Source of the DNA: JBMNNS01 sp050942625
GTDB taxonomy: Bacteria > Bacillota > Dethiobacteria > DTU022 > UBA8154
Direction of reading: 5' to 3'
DNA length: 64,000 bases
Assembly (NCBI GenBank): GCA_050942625.1
Contig: JBMNNS010000001.1
Span: forward strand, 1 to 64,000
Every line of letters begins with the position of its first letter. Position 1 is the stretch's first letter. The position numbers and the translations under genes were made by a program. This document shows, piece after piece, positions 17,378 through 26,351 of the stretch. Below the pieces are notes generated by a model that was given only the letters and a program-made list of their open reading frames with translations, was not told the origin of the DNA and ran no database searches.

Positions 17378-18223
17378 TTACACCTCCAAGACAATATTGT
17401 CAATTAACCTTGTGTTGCCAAACTTAACAGCGACAGCTATAAGGCATTTGCCCTCAAGTATAGACAAGGGAAATAACTCATGGGCATCTACAATTTCAAC
17501 GTAATCAGGTTTGGCGTTTTGAGCCCGTGAAATAATTTGTAGGATTAGTTGTTTCACCTTTTCTGCTTCCCGTTCTCCCTTTTCTACCAGTTTTTTAGCT
17601 TCTAACAAACTTTCATAGATCACTAATGCCTGCTTCCGATCCTCAGAACTTAAGTACTTATTCCGGGAACTCATTGCCAGCCCGTCCTTTTCGCGAACAG
17701 TAGGAAGAATGATAAACTCTAGATCCATATTCAAGTCCTCTACCATTTTCTTGAGGATCATAGCTTGCTGGGCATCTTTCTGGCCAAAATAAGTCCGATC
17801 CGGGCAAACAAGGTTAAAGAGTTTTGTCACAACGGTGGTAACACCACGAAAATGTCCTGGCCTTGATGCGCCACAAAGCCCATTGGTCAAGTTTTCTACC
17901 TCTACAAAAGTAGCAAAACCGGGAGGATACATTTCTTTAACAGATGGAGAAAAAATCAGATCACAGCCTACCGAGGCCGCCTTTATTTTGTCTCTTTCAA
18001 GATCACGTGGATATTCATCATAGTCTTCTCCTGGACCAAATTGCATGGGGTTAACAAAAATGCTGATTACTAAGAAATCGTTCTCCGACTTGGCCTTCTT
18101 CATCAGGGAAAGGTGCCCTTCATGTAAAAAACCCATTGTGGGGACAAACCCTATACTTAAGCCCCTTCTTTTAATTTCCCTGATTTTCTTTTTTAAAGCG
18201 GATATTTCTTCGATAACAAGCAT
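17378..18223 (-). CDS. panC: pantothenate synthetase (pantoate--beta-alanine ligase)
   Basis: PanC joins pantoate and beta-alanine using ATP. The nucleotidylyltransferase fold shows FVPTMGFLHEGHLSLM (HIGH-like HEGH), VNPMQFGPGEDYDEYPRD, FGQKDAQQ and the KMSKS-like segment ending MSSRNKYL. 281 aa, normal length. ATG at 18223 follows GGGAGAGGG. It is separated from panB by 175 bases containing a large inverted repeat, and from panD by three bases. Confidence 0.96.
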   Translation of the reverse strand: MLVIEEISALKKKIREIKRRGLSIGFVPTMGFLHEGHLSLMKKAKSENDFLVISIFVNPMQFGPGEDYDEYPRDLERDKIKAASVGCDLIFSPSVKEMYPPGFATFVEVENLTNGLCGASRPGHFRGVTTVVTKLFNLVCPDRTYFGQKDAQQAMILKKMVEDLNMDLEFIILPTVREKDGLAMSSRNKYLSSEDRKQALVIYESLLEAKKLVEKGEREAEKVKQLILQIISRAQNAKPDYVEIVDAHELFPLSILEGKCLIAVAVKFGNTRLIDNIVLEV

Positions 18224-18271
18224 CGTTTCCCTCTCCCTGTTAAAATACTTCCTGGGCTAAAATATTTTGTT

Positions 18272-18309
18272 CCTGCCTGGGGCTATAAGGTCCTGTATCC
18301 CCAGGCAGG
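18272..18309 (-). repeat. 11-base inverted repeat in the panB-panC gap, related to the operon leader
   Basis: Perfect arms CCTGCCTGGGG (18272-18282) and CCCCAGGCAGG (18299-18309) with a 16-base loop. On the minus strand the sequence CTGCCTGG-G-GATACAGGACC (18308-18289) recurs in the leader of the same operon at 20205-20182, there as CTGCCTGG-AGCCA-GATACAGGACC. No T-run follows, so it is not a plain terminator. Confidence 0.6.
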
Positions 18310-18398
18310 ATATCCTGAAGGTATTACCTTCCCAGGTTTGTTATTTTCTATTTTTCGTTTTAACTTCAGGCTTCACAGGCCTGGACTGTTACAATTAT

Positions 18399-19226
18399 TT
18401 ATTTGATCTGCTCCAAAACCTCTTCTGGCATTGTGAAAACATGTTTTTCTTCTGGGAAACTGCCATCCCTTACTTCCGACATATATGCTTTAACCCCTTT
18501 TAACATTTCCTCCCTGGCATTGGCATATTGTTTAACAAATTTTGGCCTTTTGCCGGTGTAAAGACCCATAACATCATGATAGACGAGCACCTGGCCATCA
18601 CAATGCAAGCCGGCTCCAATGCCGATAACAGGAATGGAAAGCTTTGCGGTAATAAGCTTTGCTAACTGCCAGGGAATACATTCTAGAACCACCATGCAAG
18701 CACCTGCTTCTTCCAGTGCTAAGGAGTCCTCAACCATTTTCCTTGCCACTGTGGGATCCTTGCCCTGGACTTTAAAGCCCCCCAGCTGACCTACCGATTG
18801 TGGAGTTAGCCCCAGGTGCCCTACTAACGGAATACCTGCTTGTGTAATAGCTCGAACTGCTTCAATAATTTCCAGTCCACCTTCGAGTTTGACGGCCTGG
18901 GCCCCGCTTTCCTGAATAATCCTCCCGGCGTTACGAAGGGCATTTTTGGGACTTACTTCATAGGTTAAAAATGGCATGTCTACAATCACGAAAGCCTTTT
19001 TACTGCCTCTGACAACTGCTTTACCATGGTGAATCATATCGTCGAGAGTAACAGGCAGCGTGTCCTGGTAACCCAGCACAACCATCCCTAAAGAGTCTCC
19101 AACCAGAATAGTTTCCACCCCTGCCTCGTCTACCAACTGTGCAGTTGGAAAATCATAAGCTGTGATCATGGTAATCTTTTCATTGTTTTCTTTCATCTTT
19201 TTAAAATCGAGAGTGGTAAAACGCAT
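18399..19226 (-). CDS. panB: 3-methyl-2-oxobutanoate hydroxymethyltransferase
   Basis: PanB adds a hydroxymethyl group from 5,10-methylene-tetrahydrofolate to alpha-ketoisovalerate, giving ketopantoate. The TIM-barrel motifs are [52 protein letters not shown] and [18 protein letters not shown]. 275 aa, normal length. ATG at 19226 follows TAGGAGG and comes just after the stop of the Rossmann/DUF2520 gene at 19231, so the two are probably translated together. Confidence 0.97.
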   Translation of the reverse strand: MRFTTLDFKKMKENNEKITMITAYDFPTAQLVDEAGVETILVGDSLGMVVLGYQDTLPVTLDDMIHHGKAVVRGSKKAFVIVDMPFLTYEVSPKNALRNAGRIIQESGAQAVKLEGGLEIIEAVRAITQAGIPLVGHLGLTPQSVGQLGGFKVQGKDPTVARKMVEDSLALEEAGACMVVLECIPWQLAKLITAKLSIPVIGIGAGLHCDGQVLVYHDVMGLYTGKRPKFVKQYANAREEMLKGVKAYMSEVRDGSFPEEKHVFTMPEEVLEQIK

Positions 19227-19230
19227 TTTT

Positions 19231-20097
19231 TTAGCCTCCTAATAATTTTTTTAAGGCTTTTTGCCCTTCTTCCTGCAGGGTTCCTTTCCTAACGGCAAGC
19301 CCGGCAGTATAAATTCCCAGTTCTTTGTACAGCGGCAAAAAATCCGGGATTAGTTCCTTTAATTGTTTAAGATGAGCGCTAATAGTGGGAAGATCACCCC
19401 TGGCAATCGGGCCGGTTAAAGCTTTTTCAGTGCCAAGCTCCTTGATGTTTTTTAGTGTGGAATCAATAAGAGGGGATAGGGCTTCCATCGCCTGTCCAGC
19501 AGAAATCCCCATTGGCTCATACATCAAAAAAGCCATATCCATCAGTGAGGAAAGATAGTTACAGGCTACACATGCTGCCGCATGATAAAGGGCTTTCATT
19601 TCCGTGGGTATAGAAAGCATCTTTCCTTCCAGGGCTGTTACCAATTCCTCTGCAACAGGGTAGGCTTCCTTGTCTCCTTCTACAGCATAATAGGTGCCCG
19701 GCAAGGAACGTATTCCCACTTCAAACCCTGGAAATGTTTGCAGGGGGTGAAAAGAGATTACTTGGGCACCTTCTTTACTTGCTGAAAGCAAAACACTGGA
19801 ACTATGGGCTCCACTTGTATGCAAAACCAACTGTCCTTTTTTAAAAGCATCCCGAGCTGCCATTTGTTCACATACTTCCTCAATAAGACGATCAGGGGTT
19901 GTAATAAACACTATTTCCGCATCTGCCGCAGCCTTTGCTGGATCATCAAAAACTGCACAGTCCAATAATCTGGCTGCTGTTTCCCTTGAAGCCTGAGTTT
20001 TAGCAGTAGCGGCCAGAATCCGGTAACCTTTTTCTTTCAAAGCATAACCCAGGACCTTTCCTACGTTTCCAGCACCAATGATTGATATTGTTTTCAT
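19231..20097 (-). CDS. Rossmann-fold/DUF2520 protein, candidate ketopantoate reductase (PanG-like)
   Basis: A 288-residue NAD(P)-binding protein. The dinucleotide loop [14 protein letters not shown] is at the N-terminus, followed by [12 protein letters not shown] and the helical DUF2520-type C-terminal half ([27 protein letters not shown]). It is the first gene of the panB-panC-panD operon, and no panE is present in the window. Ketopantoate reductase is the missing step between PanB and PanC, and a non-PanE reductase, PanG, has been described in other bacteria. I infer this role from position and fold only; assignment of PanG to this same family is from memory. ATG at 20097 follows AAGGTGG; an upstream in-frame extension to 20151 has no good site. 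Confidence 0.75.
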   Translation of the reverse strand: MKTISIIGAGNVGKVLGYALKEKGYRILAATAKTQASRETAARLLDCAVFDDPAKAAADAEIVFITTPDRLIEEVCEQMAARDAFKKGQLVLHTSGAHSSSVLLSASKEGAQVISFHPLQTFPGFEVGIRSLPGTYYAVEGDKEAYPVAEELVTALEGKMLSIPTEMKALYHAAACVACNYLSSLMDMAFLMYEPMGISAGQAMEALSPLIDSTLKNIKELGTEKALTGPIARGDLPTISAHLKQLKELIPDFLPLYKELGIYTAGLAVRKGTLQEEGQKALKKLLGG

Positions 20098-20126
20098 GAC
20101 CACCTTACCCCGTATAAAATAATAAA

Positions 20127-20149
20127 GCCTTTCTGCCGAGCAGAAAGGC
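20127..20149 (-). terminator. attenuator-like hairpin in the pantothenate operon leader
   Basis: Perfect ten-base stem gcctttctgc (20127-20136) / gcagaaaggc (20140-20149) with a three-base loop. On the minus strand it is followed by TTTATTATTTT. It sits between the operon promoter and the first start codon, so it would stop transcription inside the leader unless an alternative fold forms. Confidence 0.6.
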
Positions 20150-20181
20150 ACAGTATGACCCTTTTCATGTACCCCTGTCCC

Positions 20182-20205
20182 GGTCCTGTATCTGGCTCCA
20201 GGCAG
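20182..20205 (-). promoter_or_regulatory. conserved leader element shared with the panB-panC gap
   Basis: Minus-strand sequence CTGCCTGG (20205-20198), AGCCA, GATACAGGACC (20192-20182). The same two blocks, eight and eleven bases long, reappear at 18308-18289 between panB and panC. An RNA class called the pan motif has been described upstream of pantothenate genes. Whether this is it could not be tested here. Confidence 0.45.
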
Positions 20206-20274
20206 AAAAAAAGGTTTATTGATTTGTTTTTTAAAAATTACGCTGGTGCAGGTTCCGGTTCCCGCCCAAAAAAT

Positions 20275-20303
20275 ATTTTACCATTTTTTAAAACAAGATG
20301 CAA
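20275..20303 (-). promoter_or_regulatory. sigma-A promoter of the pantothenate operon
   Basis: Minus strand: -35 TTGCAT (20298-20303), 17-base spacer, -10 TAAAAT (20275-20280) preceded by TGG. The predicted start near 20268 gives a leader of about 170 bases that contains the repeated element and the attenuator-like hairpin. Confidence 0.7.
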
Positions 20304-20329
20304 GAACAAAATTGCTTATATTTAAGTTT

Positions 20330-21328
20330 TTACGGCCACTTATCCTTTAATATCTCCAATAATAGGGTAATACCGTTTTCTATGTCCTTCAGGTCGACTA
20401 TTTCTGCCGGTGTATGTACATAGCGGCAGGGAATGGATAACACCCCGGCTGGAACACCCTCCCTGGAAAGATGAATTGCGCCGGCATCAGTGCCGCCCCT
20501 TTCTAGTATTTCCAATTGATAAGGAATTTTATTTTTCTCTGCAATTTCTATCATCCGGCCTGTCACCTCAGGATGACAAATGATAGATGAATCTTTAATT
20601 TTTATGGCAGGACCTTTGCCCAGAGAAACCTCCATTTTGAATTCAGGTTTTGGTGTGTCGCCTACCCTGGTTACATCTACCGCTATCCCATAGTCCGGTT
20701 TGAGGCGATATGCAATAGGGCCGGCCCCTCTGAGTCCAACCTCCTCCTGCACAGTAAAGACAAAATAAAGATTGTTTGGCAATGAATCCGGGACTTTTTT
20801 CAAGGTCTCCAACAAAACTGCGCAACCGACGCGGTTATCCAATGATTTGGCAACAATTCTGTCCCCATTTTGGTGAAAGGAGGCAAAAAAAGCAGCTGTA
20901 TCACCTATTCTAACCATTTTCAGGGCTTCATCCCTATCTTTAGCCCCTATATCAATATATAATTTGTTTAGGGCCAGGTCTTTTCGTTGTTTAAGCTTTT
21001 CCTGCCCAATAACCCCGACTGTCCCATTACTAAAAATTACTTTAGAGCCAACCAGAGTGTTTAGCAGAAGGCCACCGATGTTGGTAAAACGTAAAAACCC
21101 TTTTTCATCAATAAAGGTAACCATAAAACCGATTTCATCCATATGGGCTGCCAACAAAATGTCCTTTTTTGCAGCAGGGCTTTTTTTGATTGCAACTAAA
21201 TTTCCAAGGGGATCAATAAAGATTTCATCACAATACTTTTTTGCCTCTTCTTCAATCAATAAGCGTATTTTTTGCTCAGAACCTGCAGGCCCAAAGGTTG
21301 CGGTTAGCTTTTGAATTAAATCCCTCAT
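20330..21328 (-). CDS. M42 family metallo-aminopeptidase (third of three tandem copies)
   Basis: Cytoplasmic dinuclear-metal aminopeptidase of the FrvX/glutamyl-aminopeptidase type. The metal and catalytic motifs are all present: AHMDEIGFMV, KSLDNRVGC, VQEEVGLRGA, AVDVTRVGD and RYVHTPAE. The PDZ-like inserted barrel lies between the first two motifs. 332 aa. ATG at 21328 starts one base after the stop of the upstream paralogue at 21330, so the three are translationally linked. The family includes enzymes long misnamed endoglucanase M. Substrate preference (acidic, basic or hydrophobic N-terminus) cannot be read with confidence. Confidence 0.9.
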   Translation of the reverse strand: MRDLIQKLTATFGPAGSEQKIRLLIEEEAKKYCDEIFIDPLGNLVAIKKSPAAKKDILLAAHMDEIGFMVTFIDEKGFLRFTNIGGLLLNTLVGSKVIFSNGTVGVIGQEKLKQRKDLALNKLYIDIGAKDRDEALKMVRIGDTAAFFASFHQNGDRIVAKSLDNRVGCAVLLETLKKVPDSLPNNLYFVFTVQEEVGLRGAGPIAYRLKPDYGIAVDVTRVGDTPKPEFKMEVSLGKGPAIKIKDSSIICHPEVTGRMIEIAEKNKIPYQLEILERGGTDAGAIHLSREGVPAGVLSIPCRYVHTPAEIVDLKDIENGITLLLEILKDKWP

Positions 21329-21329
21329 T

Positions 21330-22349
21330 TTACAACCCCCTTATGTTAACTGATCTAATAAAGGAATCTACTATTTCCACAAGGTGTCTCCAATCATCAA
21401 GGCATAACTGAGAAACCGGTGTATGAATATAGCGGCAGGGCGTAGAAATCACACCGGAGATAACACCACCACGGGAAACTGAAACGGCTCCAGCATCAGT
21501 AAAGCTGCCGGTATAACGGCGAAATTGATAGGGCCTTTTTTCTTGCTCGGCTATTTCGATCAAACGCTCAAGAAGCTTAGGGTGCGTAATAACTGAATTA
21601 TCCATTAAGGTAAAAGCGGGACCAGAGCCCAGGGACGTAGAATGATCTTGTTCCTTAGCACCCGGCACATCAACCGCCAGCGTTGTTTCAATGATGAGGG
21701 CAATCTCAGGTTTTACATGGTAAGCGGCTACTTTTGCCCCCCTAATTCCAACCTCCTCCTGGACTGTAAAGACTGCGGTAAAGTTAAAGGGGTAATCCCT
21801 TTTTAGGATCTGCAACAGAGCTGCACACCCTGCCCTGTTGTCCAGCGCTTTGCCCCTGAAATAATGGTCAGTGCTTTCTGCTGTGGTATCAAAAGTAACG
21901 TAATCACCTATTTTGACATGCTTTTCGGCCTCTTCCTTATTTTTTACACCAATATCAATATATAATTGCTCAACTTCCAGTGTTTTTTGGCGTTCTTCTT
22001 TTTTTTGCAGGTGAATGGCTTTAGCACCAATCACACCACTAATACCGCGGGAACCAATTTTAACGGGCTTGGAAACAAGAAAATCCTTGTTAACCCCACC
22101 TACTAAATAAAAACGCAGGTGGCCGTTTTTTTCTATGGAGGAAATCATTAAACCAACCTCATCCATATGGGCAGAAAGCATAAGGCTTTGTTCCCCAGCA
22201 GTTCCCCCTTCTTTGAAGGCATACAGATTACCCATGGTGTCCACATAATTTTTTATACCCCAGGCCTCCAATTTTTCTCTAATAAAATTTCTAACCCTTC
22301 TTTCATCACCGGAAACACCACTTATTTGGGAAAGTTCTTTTAGATACAT
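21330..22349 (-). CDS. M42 family metallo-aminopeptidase (second of three tandem copies)
   Basis: Second M42 paralogue, 339 aa. Motifs in order: AHMDEVGLMI, KALDNRAGC, VQEEVGIRGA, ALIIETTLAVDVPG, RYIHTPVS. At the position where its two neighbours have Asp (VDV, IDV) this copy has Glu (IET); both occur as metal ligands in the family, and the difference suggests a different specificity. ATG at 22349 overlaps the end of the upstream paralogue by ten bases. It probably forms one transcript with the two flanking copies. M42 enzymes assemble into dodecameric tetrahedra, so co-expressed paralogues could form mixed particles. Confidence 0.9.
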   Translation of the reverse strand: MYLKELSQISGVSGDERRVRNFIREKLEAWGIKNYVDTMGNLYAFKEGGTAGEQSLMLSAHMDEVGLMISSIEKNGHLRFYLVGGVNKDFLVSKPVKIGSRGISGVIGAKAIHLQKKEERQKTLEVEQLYIDIGVKNKEEAEKHVKIGDYVTFDTTAESTDHYFRGKALDNRAGCAALLQILKRDYPFNFTAVFTVQEEVGIRGAKVAAYHVKPEIALIIETTLAVDVPGAKEQDHSTSLGSGPAFTLMDNSVITHPKLLERLIEIAEQEKRPYQFRRYTGSFTDAGAVSVSRGGVISGVISTPCRYIHTPVSQLCLDDWRHLVEIVDSFIRSVNIRGL

Positions 22350-23392
22350 CTTAATCCCTCCACAAATTCCTCATCTATCCCTGCTACAAAATAAGCAAGC
22401 AACCTGCCGGCAACCCTGATATCCTCCAGGTCAACCAGCTCAACGGAAGTATGCATGTAGCGTAATGGTATAGAAAGAAGCCCGGTTGGTACACCTTCCA
22501 GGCTTACCTGGATAGCCCTGGCATCAGTTCCGGTAGGGCCTGGGGAAATATCCTTCTGGCAAGGAAGATGATATTCATGGGCGATTTGCTGTAGTTTTTC
22601 AGCAACATGGGGATGTATGTTTGGTCCATAGGTGACAACCGGTCCTTTACCCAGCTCAGAAACTTCATGTTCCGCTGCCCCCGGAAAATTGCCATGGCAA
22701 ACATCGATAGCAATACCGATATCAGGGGCAATACCATATGTCGAAGTTATGGCACCCCTTACGCCCACTTCTTCCTGGACAGTCGCCACCATATAAACAT
22801 CAGCTTCGTGGTTAATACGGGTTAGCTCTTGCAGGCATTGCCATAAAACCGCCACCCCGGCACGATCATCGAGTGCTTTACCGGCCCGGCATTTATTCTG
22901 GAGGGTAAGAAATTTTCTTTTAATAGCCACAACATTTCCAGGTTTGATAAGCTCACGAACTACTTCCGCCGGAAGGCCGGTGTCAATAAACAAATCTTCC
23001 ATTTTGACACCCTTACCTTTTTCCGAGGCTTTTTTTAGGTGAGGTGCCTTAAAACCAATTATACCAGTCACAGGCTTTTGACCATATACAGTCACTTCCT
23101 GACCTGTTAGGGTACGCTGATCAAAACCCCCAATAGCTGTAAAGCGCAGGAAACCTTCGTCTTCCAACCTGGTAACCATTAGCCCAATTTCATCCATATG
23201 GGCACATAAAATGATCCTTGGCCTCCCTTTTCCCTTTCCTTTTTTATATAGAATAAGGTTTCCCAGACTATCTTTTCTGATACTATCCAATTGGGGAGCA
23301 AAAATATTTTTAATATAGTTACTTACGTCTTTTTCAAAACCTGAAACACCATCTATTTCTGTTATTTTTTGTAACAGATCATGCAAATCCAA
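22340..23392 (-). CDS. M42 family metallo-aminopeptidase (first of three tandem copies)
   Basis: First and longest of the three M42 genes, 350 aa. Motifs: AHMDEIGLMV, KALDDRAGV, VQEEVGVRGA, IAIDVCHGNFPG and RYMHTSVE. The start is TTG at 23392, ten bases after AAGGAGG. It lies 44 bases after the MetE-like gene, so the peptidase run may be transcribed together with that gene. Sequence similarity among the three is clear but moderate, which argues for old duplications rather than a recent amplification. Confidence 0.9.
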   Translation of the reverse strand: MDLHDLLQKITEIDGVSGFEKDVSNYIKNIFAPQLDSIRKDSLGNLILYKKGKGKGRPRIILCAHMDEIGLMVTRLEDEGFLRFTAIGGFDQRTLTGQEVTVYGQKPVTGIIGFKAPHLKKASEKGKGVKMEDLFIDTGLPAEVVRELIKPGNVVAIKRKFLTLQNKCRAGKALDDRAGVAVLWQCLQELTRINHEADVYMVATVQEEVGVRGAITSTYGIAPDIGIAIDVCHGNFPGAAEHEVSELGKGPVVTYGPNIHPHVAEKLQQIAHEYHLPCQKDISPGPTGTDARAIQVSLEGVPTGLLSIPLRYMHTSVELVDLEDIRVAGRLLAYFVAGIDEEFVEGLRCI

Positions 23393-23436
23393 TAAAAACT
23401 AACCTCCTTCCACAATTGCCCTTTTTTATACTAATA

Positions 23437-24543
23437 CTAAGTTTGTTTGTTTTGCTCTGGGAAGTTATTATAAAGTATTTCTTGTAGTTCCCTGGTAACT
23501 GCATAAACTTTTTCGGCCTGGGGGATGGTTAGGGTCCCTGTGCCGCAACTGGGTGTAATTAAATACTGTTTTGTTAAAAGCCCGGGATCAACCCCCTTCT
23601 GTGCCAGGCGCTGCACCAAGGCATAAAACCTTTCCTTTAAAGATTGGGCATTTTCCTTTTCAATAGCTTCCGAGGTTGGAACGATGCCCCAGGCCAGACA
23701 GCCGCCCCGGCGCAAAAAGGAGTTCAATTCTTCAGCATAGACTAGCATGGAATCAAAATAGTTATAAGCATCAAAATTAATAATATCAAAGGGCAACTCC
23801 AGTAAAAGGGACCAGTCCACCCCAGAACAACAATGTACGCCTGCATAAGCATCTTCAGCTTTGATTGCAAAAAGGACATCTTCAATACTGGCAGATATGT
23901 CATCCCTTGAGAGGGAAATAAAGGAAGATTGGCCATAGCAGTATATTGCTGGATCGTCAATAAAGATTACTACAGGTAAGGAATGTTTTTTTAATTCCCG
24001 TATCTGGGCCCTTGATATTAAAGCTAAAAGCTTATTAATGATATCCCGCAGTTCTTCTTCATAAAAAGCAACAGTACCGTCTTCTGTACTAATCTGTAAA
24101 CCAATGGTAAGTGGCCCACCAACATGGCCTTTTAGAAAGGCAGGCCTTTTCCCAGGTTTATCCCATTTTTCTTTTAAAAAAGCGTAAAAACCTGCTGCCG
24201 CATCGGCAGGAAAAGAAAAAAAAGAAAGTACTTCTTCCTTTCCCTTGCCCTCTTCTAAAGAATCCAAATAAAATTGATAAAACTGTTCAAGCTTACCTAA
24301 CCAGCCCTTCTCTTTGTTAAGGAAAAAAGGTGTATCATCTTTTTCTATTTCAAGCATTTTTAATTTTACCAGCGGGGTCAAATTTTGCCTGACAAAACTT
24401 TCTTTTCTTCCACGTTTTGGGAGTTGGGGCCAGTGTGGTCCATGGGGCAAATATTCTTTTATAAGATCTATAGCTTGATCAGCTTCCTGATGGGGTGTAC
24501 TTCCAACGCCTGTTGCTAAACCATAAAGAAATCCATTCTGCAA
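23437..24543 (-). CDS. MetE-like (core-MetE/UROD superfamily) methyltransferase
   Basis: A 368-residue protein with the C-terminal-half fold of cobalamin-independent methionine synthase and no N-terminal half. It begins with LATGVGSTPHQEADQA. Zinc-ligand residues are visible as GVHCCSG (His-x-Cys) and TPSCGTGTL (Cys). KGHVGGPLTIG and VVIFIDDPAIYCYG match the barrel's substrate loops. Proteins of this size are either methionine synthases using a corrinoid-bound methyl group or methyltransferases in other C1 pathways. No corrinoid protein gene is adjacent. The start is TTG at 24543 behind GGAGGGG. It is 40 bases downstream of cimA. Specific function unresolved. Confidence 0.72.
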   Translation of the reverse strand: MQNGFLYGLATGVGSTPHQEADQAIDLIKEYLPHGPHWPQLPKRGRKESFVRQNLTPLVKLKMLEIEKDDTPFFLNKEKGWLGKLEQFYQFYLDSLEEGKGKEEVLSFFSFPADAAAGFYAFLKEKWDKPGKRPAFLKGHVGGPLTIGLQISTEDGTVAFYEEELRDIINKLLALISRAQIRELKKHSLPVVIFIDDPAIYCYGQSSFISLSRDDISASIEDVLFAIKAEDAYAGVHCCSGVDWSLLLELPFDIINFDAYNYFDSMLVYAEELNSFLRRGGCLAWGIVPTSEAIEKENAQSLKERFYALVQRLAQKGVDPGLLTKQYLITPSCGTGTLTIPQAEKVYAVTRELQEILYNNFPEQNKQT

Positions 24544-24583
24544 ATGATCCCCTCCAAATACATAATTTAAGGTTCCATGTAAA

Positions 24584-26224
24584 TTAACAGCCGTTAACCA
24601 TCCGTTCTTCTTCCCAGGTCATTTCTTTAAATGCCTTTTTAAAGTCATCAATTTTGGGGCTCTGGTTACAAAGCAAACCATATTCTACACTATCAACAAG
24701 GGCAATCCAACTGGCTTCAATAATATTTTCAGAAACCCCTACAGTCCCCCACTGTTTATTGTCGTCCTTGGAGAAAATAAGGACTCTAACTTTGGAGGCC
24801 GTGCCTTCTTTACCGTCAAAAACCCGGACTTTATAATCCACTAATTTAATTTTCTTCAGTTCCGGATATATTTCCTCCAAAGCTTTGCGCAAGGCACTGT
24901 CCATAGCATGCACAGGGCCGTTCCCTTCGGCAGCAGTATGAACAATCCTATCCCCAACCCTTAATTTAATAGTAGCTTCCACATAGAAATCGTCTTCACG
25001 CCACTGTTTATCAACGATGACACGGAAACCCTCCAACTTAAAAAAAGGCTGGTAGGCTTTCATCGTTTTCCAGATCAGCAGTTCAAAGGATCCTTCTGCA
25101 CCTTCAAACTGGTAACCCTCATGTTCCATTTTTTTGAGGGTATCAAGTATTTCTTTGGCTTCAGGATATGTGTTAATCAATTGAATTTTATTTTCACGAA
25201 CTTTTAAAAGGATGTTACTTTTACCGGAAAGCTCGGAAACCAAAATGCGCCTTTTATTGCCTATTTCCTCTGGAACAGCATGTTCGTAGGTACAGGCATG
25301 TTTGGAAACGGCATCAACATGGAGCCCACCCTTATGCGTAAAGGCATTTCTGCCCACATACGGCTGGTTATCCTGGGGTGTCATGTTTGCCAGTTCGGCT
25401 ACTACTTTAGAAATGTTGGTTAGTTCTTTTAATTGCTGGGAACTAAATTTATTAATCCCTAATTTAAATTGTATATTGGGTATGATTGTGCATAGATCGG
25501 CGTTCCCACATCGCTCACCGTAGCCATTCACTGTCCCCTGCAAATGGGTTGCCCCGCTTTGCAAAGCAATAATGGTATTTGCCACAGCCATCCCACTGTC
25601 ATTATGGGCATGAATCCCTAGAGGAACGGCAATTTCCTTTCTGATTTCCTCAATAATCTCCTGGATTTCCAGGGGCATGGTCCCACCATTTGTATCGCAT
25701 AAAACAATGGTGTCAGCTCCACCTTTGGCTGCTGCCTTGATGGTTTCCAGGGCATAATGGGGATTGCTTTTATATCCGTCAAAAAAATGTTCTGCATCAT
25801 AAAATACTTCCCGGTTTTTGTTTTTCAAGAAAGATACTGACTCCTCTATCATAGCAAGGTTCTCTTTGAGGGTCGTATCCAGGGCATTAAAAACATGGAA
25901 GTCCCAACTTTTCCCCACAATTGTAACGACAGGGGTATTCGCTTCTAGCAAAGCTTTAAGATTATTATCAAGTTCAACTTTTTGGTGGGCACGCCTTGTG
26001 CTGCCAAAAGCGGCAAGTTTGGCATTTTTTAAGGTTAGTTCCTGCACCTTCTGGAAAAAATCCAGATCTTTTGGGTTAGATCCCGGCCATCCTCCCTCAA
26101 TATAATCAACACCAAGATTATCTAGAAGTTTTACTATTTGAAGTTTATCACCCACAGAAAAAGAAATACCTTCTCTCTGGGCTCCATCCCGTAATGTTGT
26201 ATCATAGATTATTACCTTATTCAT
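24584..26224 (-). CDS. cimA: (R)-citramalate synthase
   Basis: CimA condenses pyruvate and acetyl-CoA to citramalate, a threonine-independent entry to isoleucine. DREHMase TIM barrel: [17 protein letters not shown] at the N-terminus, [15 protein letters not shown], and [14 protein letters not shown] with the metal-binding His pair. The C-terminal regulatory LeuA-dimer domain covers about residues 420-530. The long barrel with [14 protein letters not shown] and the 546-aa length fit the CimA (type 2) subfamily rather than isopropylmalate synthase. ATG at 26224 has GGAGG five bases upstream; a TTG at 26236 is weaker. It is the first gene of its transcript, with its own promoter. Confidence 0.92.
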   Translation of the reverse strand: MNKVIIYDTTLRDGAQREGISFSVGDKLQIVKLLDNLGVDYIEGGWPGSNPKDLDFFQKVQELTLKNAKLAAFGSTRRAHQKVELDNNLKALLEANTPVVTIVGKSWDFHVFNALDTTLKENLAMIEESVSFLKNKNREVFYDAEHFFDGYKSNPHYALETIKAAAKGGADTIVLCDTNGGTMPLEIQEIIEEIRKEIAVPLGIHAHNDSGMAVANTIIALQSGATHLQGTVNGYGERCGNADLCTIIPNIQFKLGINKFSSQQLKELTNISKVVAELANMTPQDNQPYVGRNAFTHKGGLHVDAVSKHACTYEHAVPEEIGNKRRILVSELSGKSNILLKVRENKIQLINTYPEAKEILDTLKKMEHEGYQFEGAEGSFELLIWKTMKAYQPFFKLEGFRVIVDKQWREDDFYVEATIKLRVGDRIVHTAAEGNGPVHAMDSALRKALEEIYPELKKIKLVDYKVRVFDGKEGTASKVRVLIFSKDDNKQWGTVGVSENIIEASWIALVDSVEYGLLCNQSPKIDDFKKAFKEMTWEEERMVNGC

Positions 26225-26251
26225 AACATCCTCCAAAAAACCCCTCCTTAA

Positions 26252-26279
26252 TTTAGCGCTATTATACTATAATGCTAAA
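26252..26279. promoter_or_regulatory. imperfect palindrome over the cimA promoter
   Basis: TTTAGC (26252-26257) and GCTAAA (26274-26279) bracket the -10 region in a partly symmetrical 28-base stretch. It is placed where a repressor would block RNA polymerase. Confidence 0.4.
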
Positions 26280-26289
26280 AAAGTGTCTA
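26261..26289 (-). promoter_or_regulatory. sigma-A promoter of cimA
   Basis: Minus strand: -35 TAGACA (26284-26289), 17-base spacer, -10 TATAAT (26261-26266). The predicted transcript starts about 30 bases before the cimA start codon, leaving no room for a T-box. Confidence 0.75.
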
Positions 26290-26351
26290 CTACACACAGT
26301 TTATACTCCCACAATTGCCAAATACTAATTATAAATGGTTTTTTTATTGTA

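Noticed and set aside
20206..20240. CodY-box-like AT stretch in the pantothenate leader
   Set aside because: About four of fifteen positions disagree with the consensus; not distinguishable from background in AT-rich DNA.
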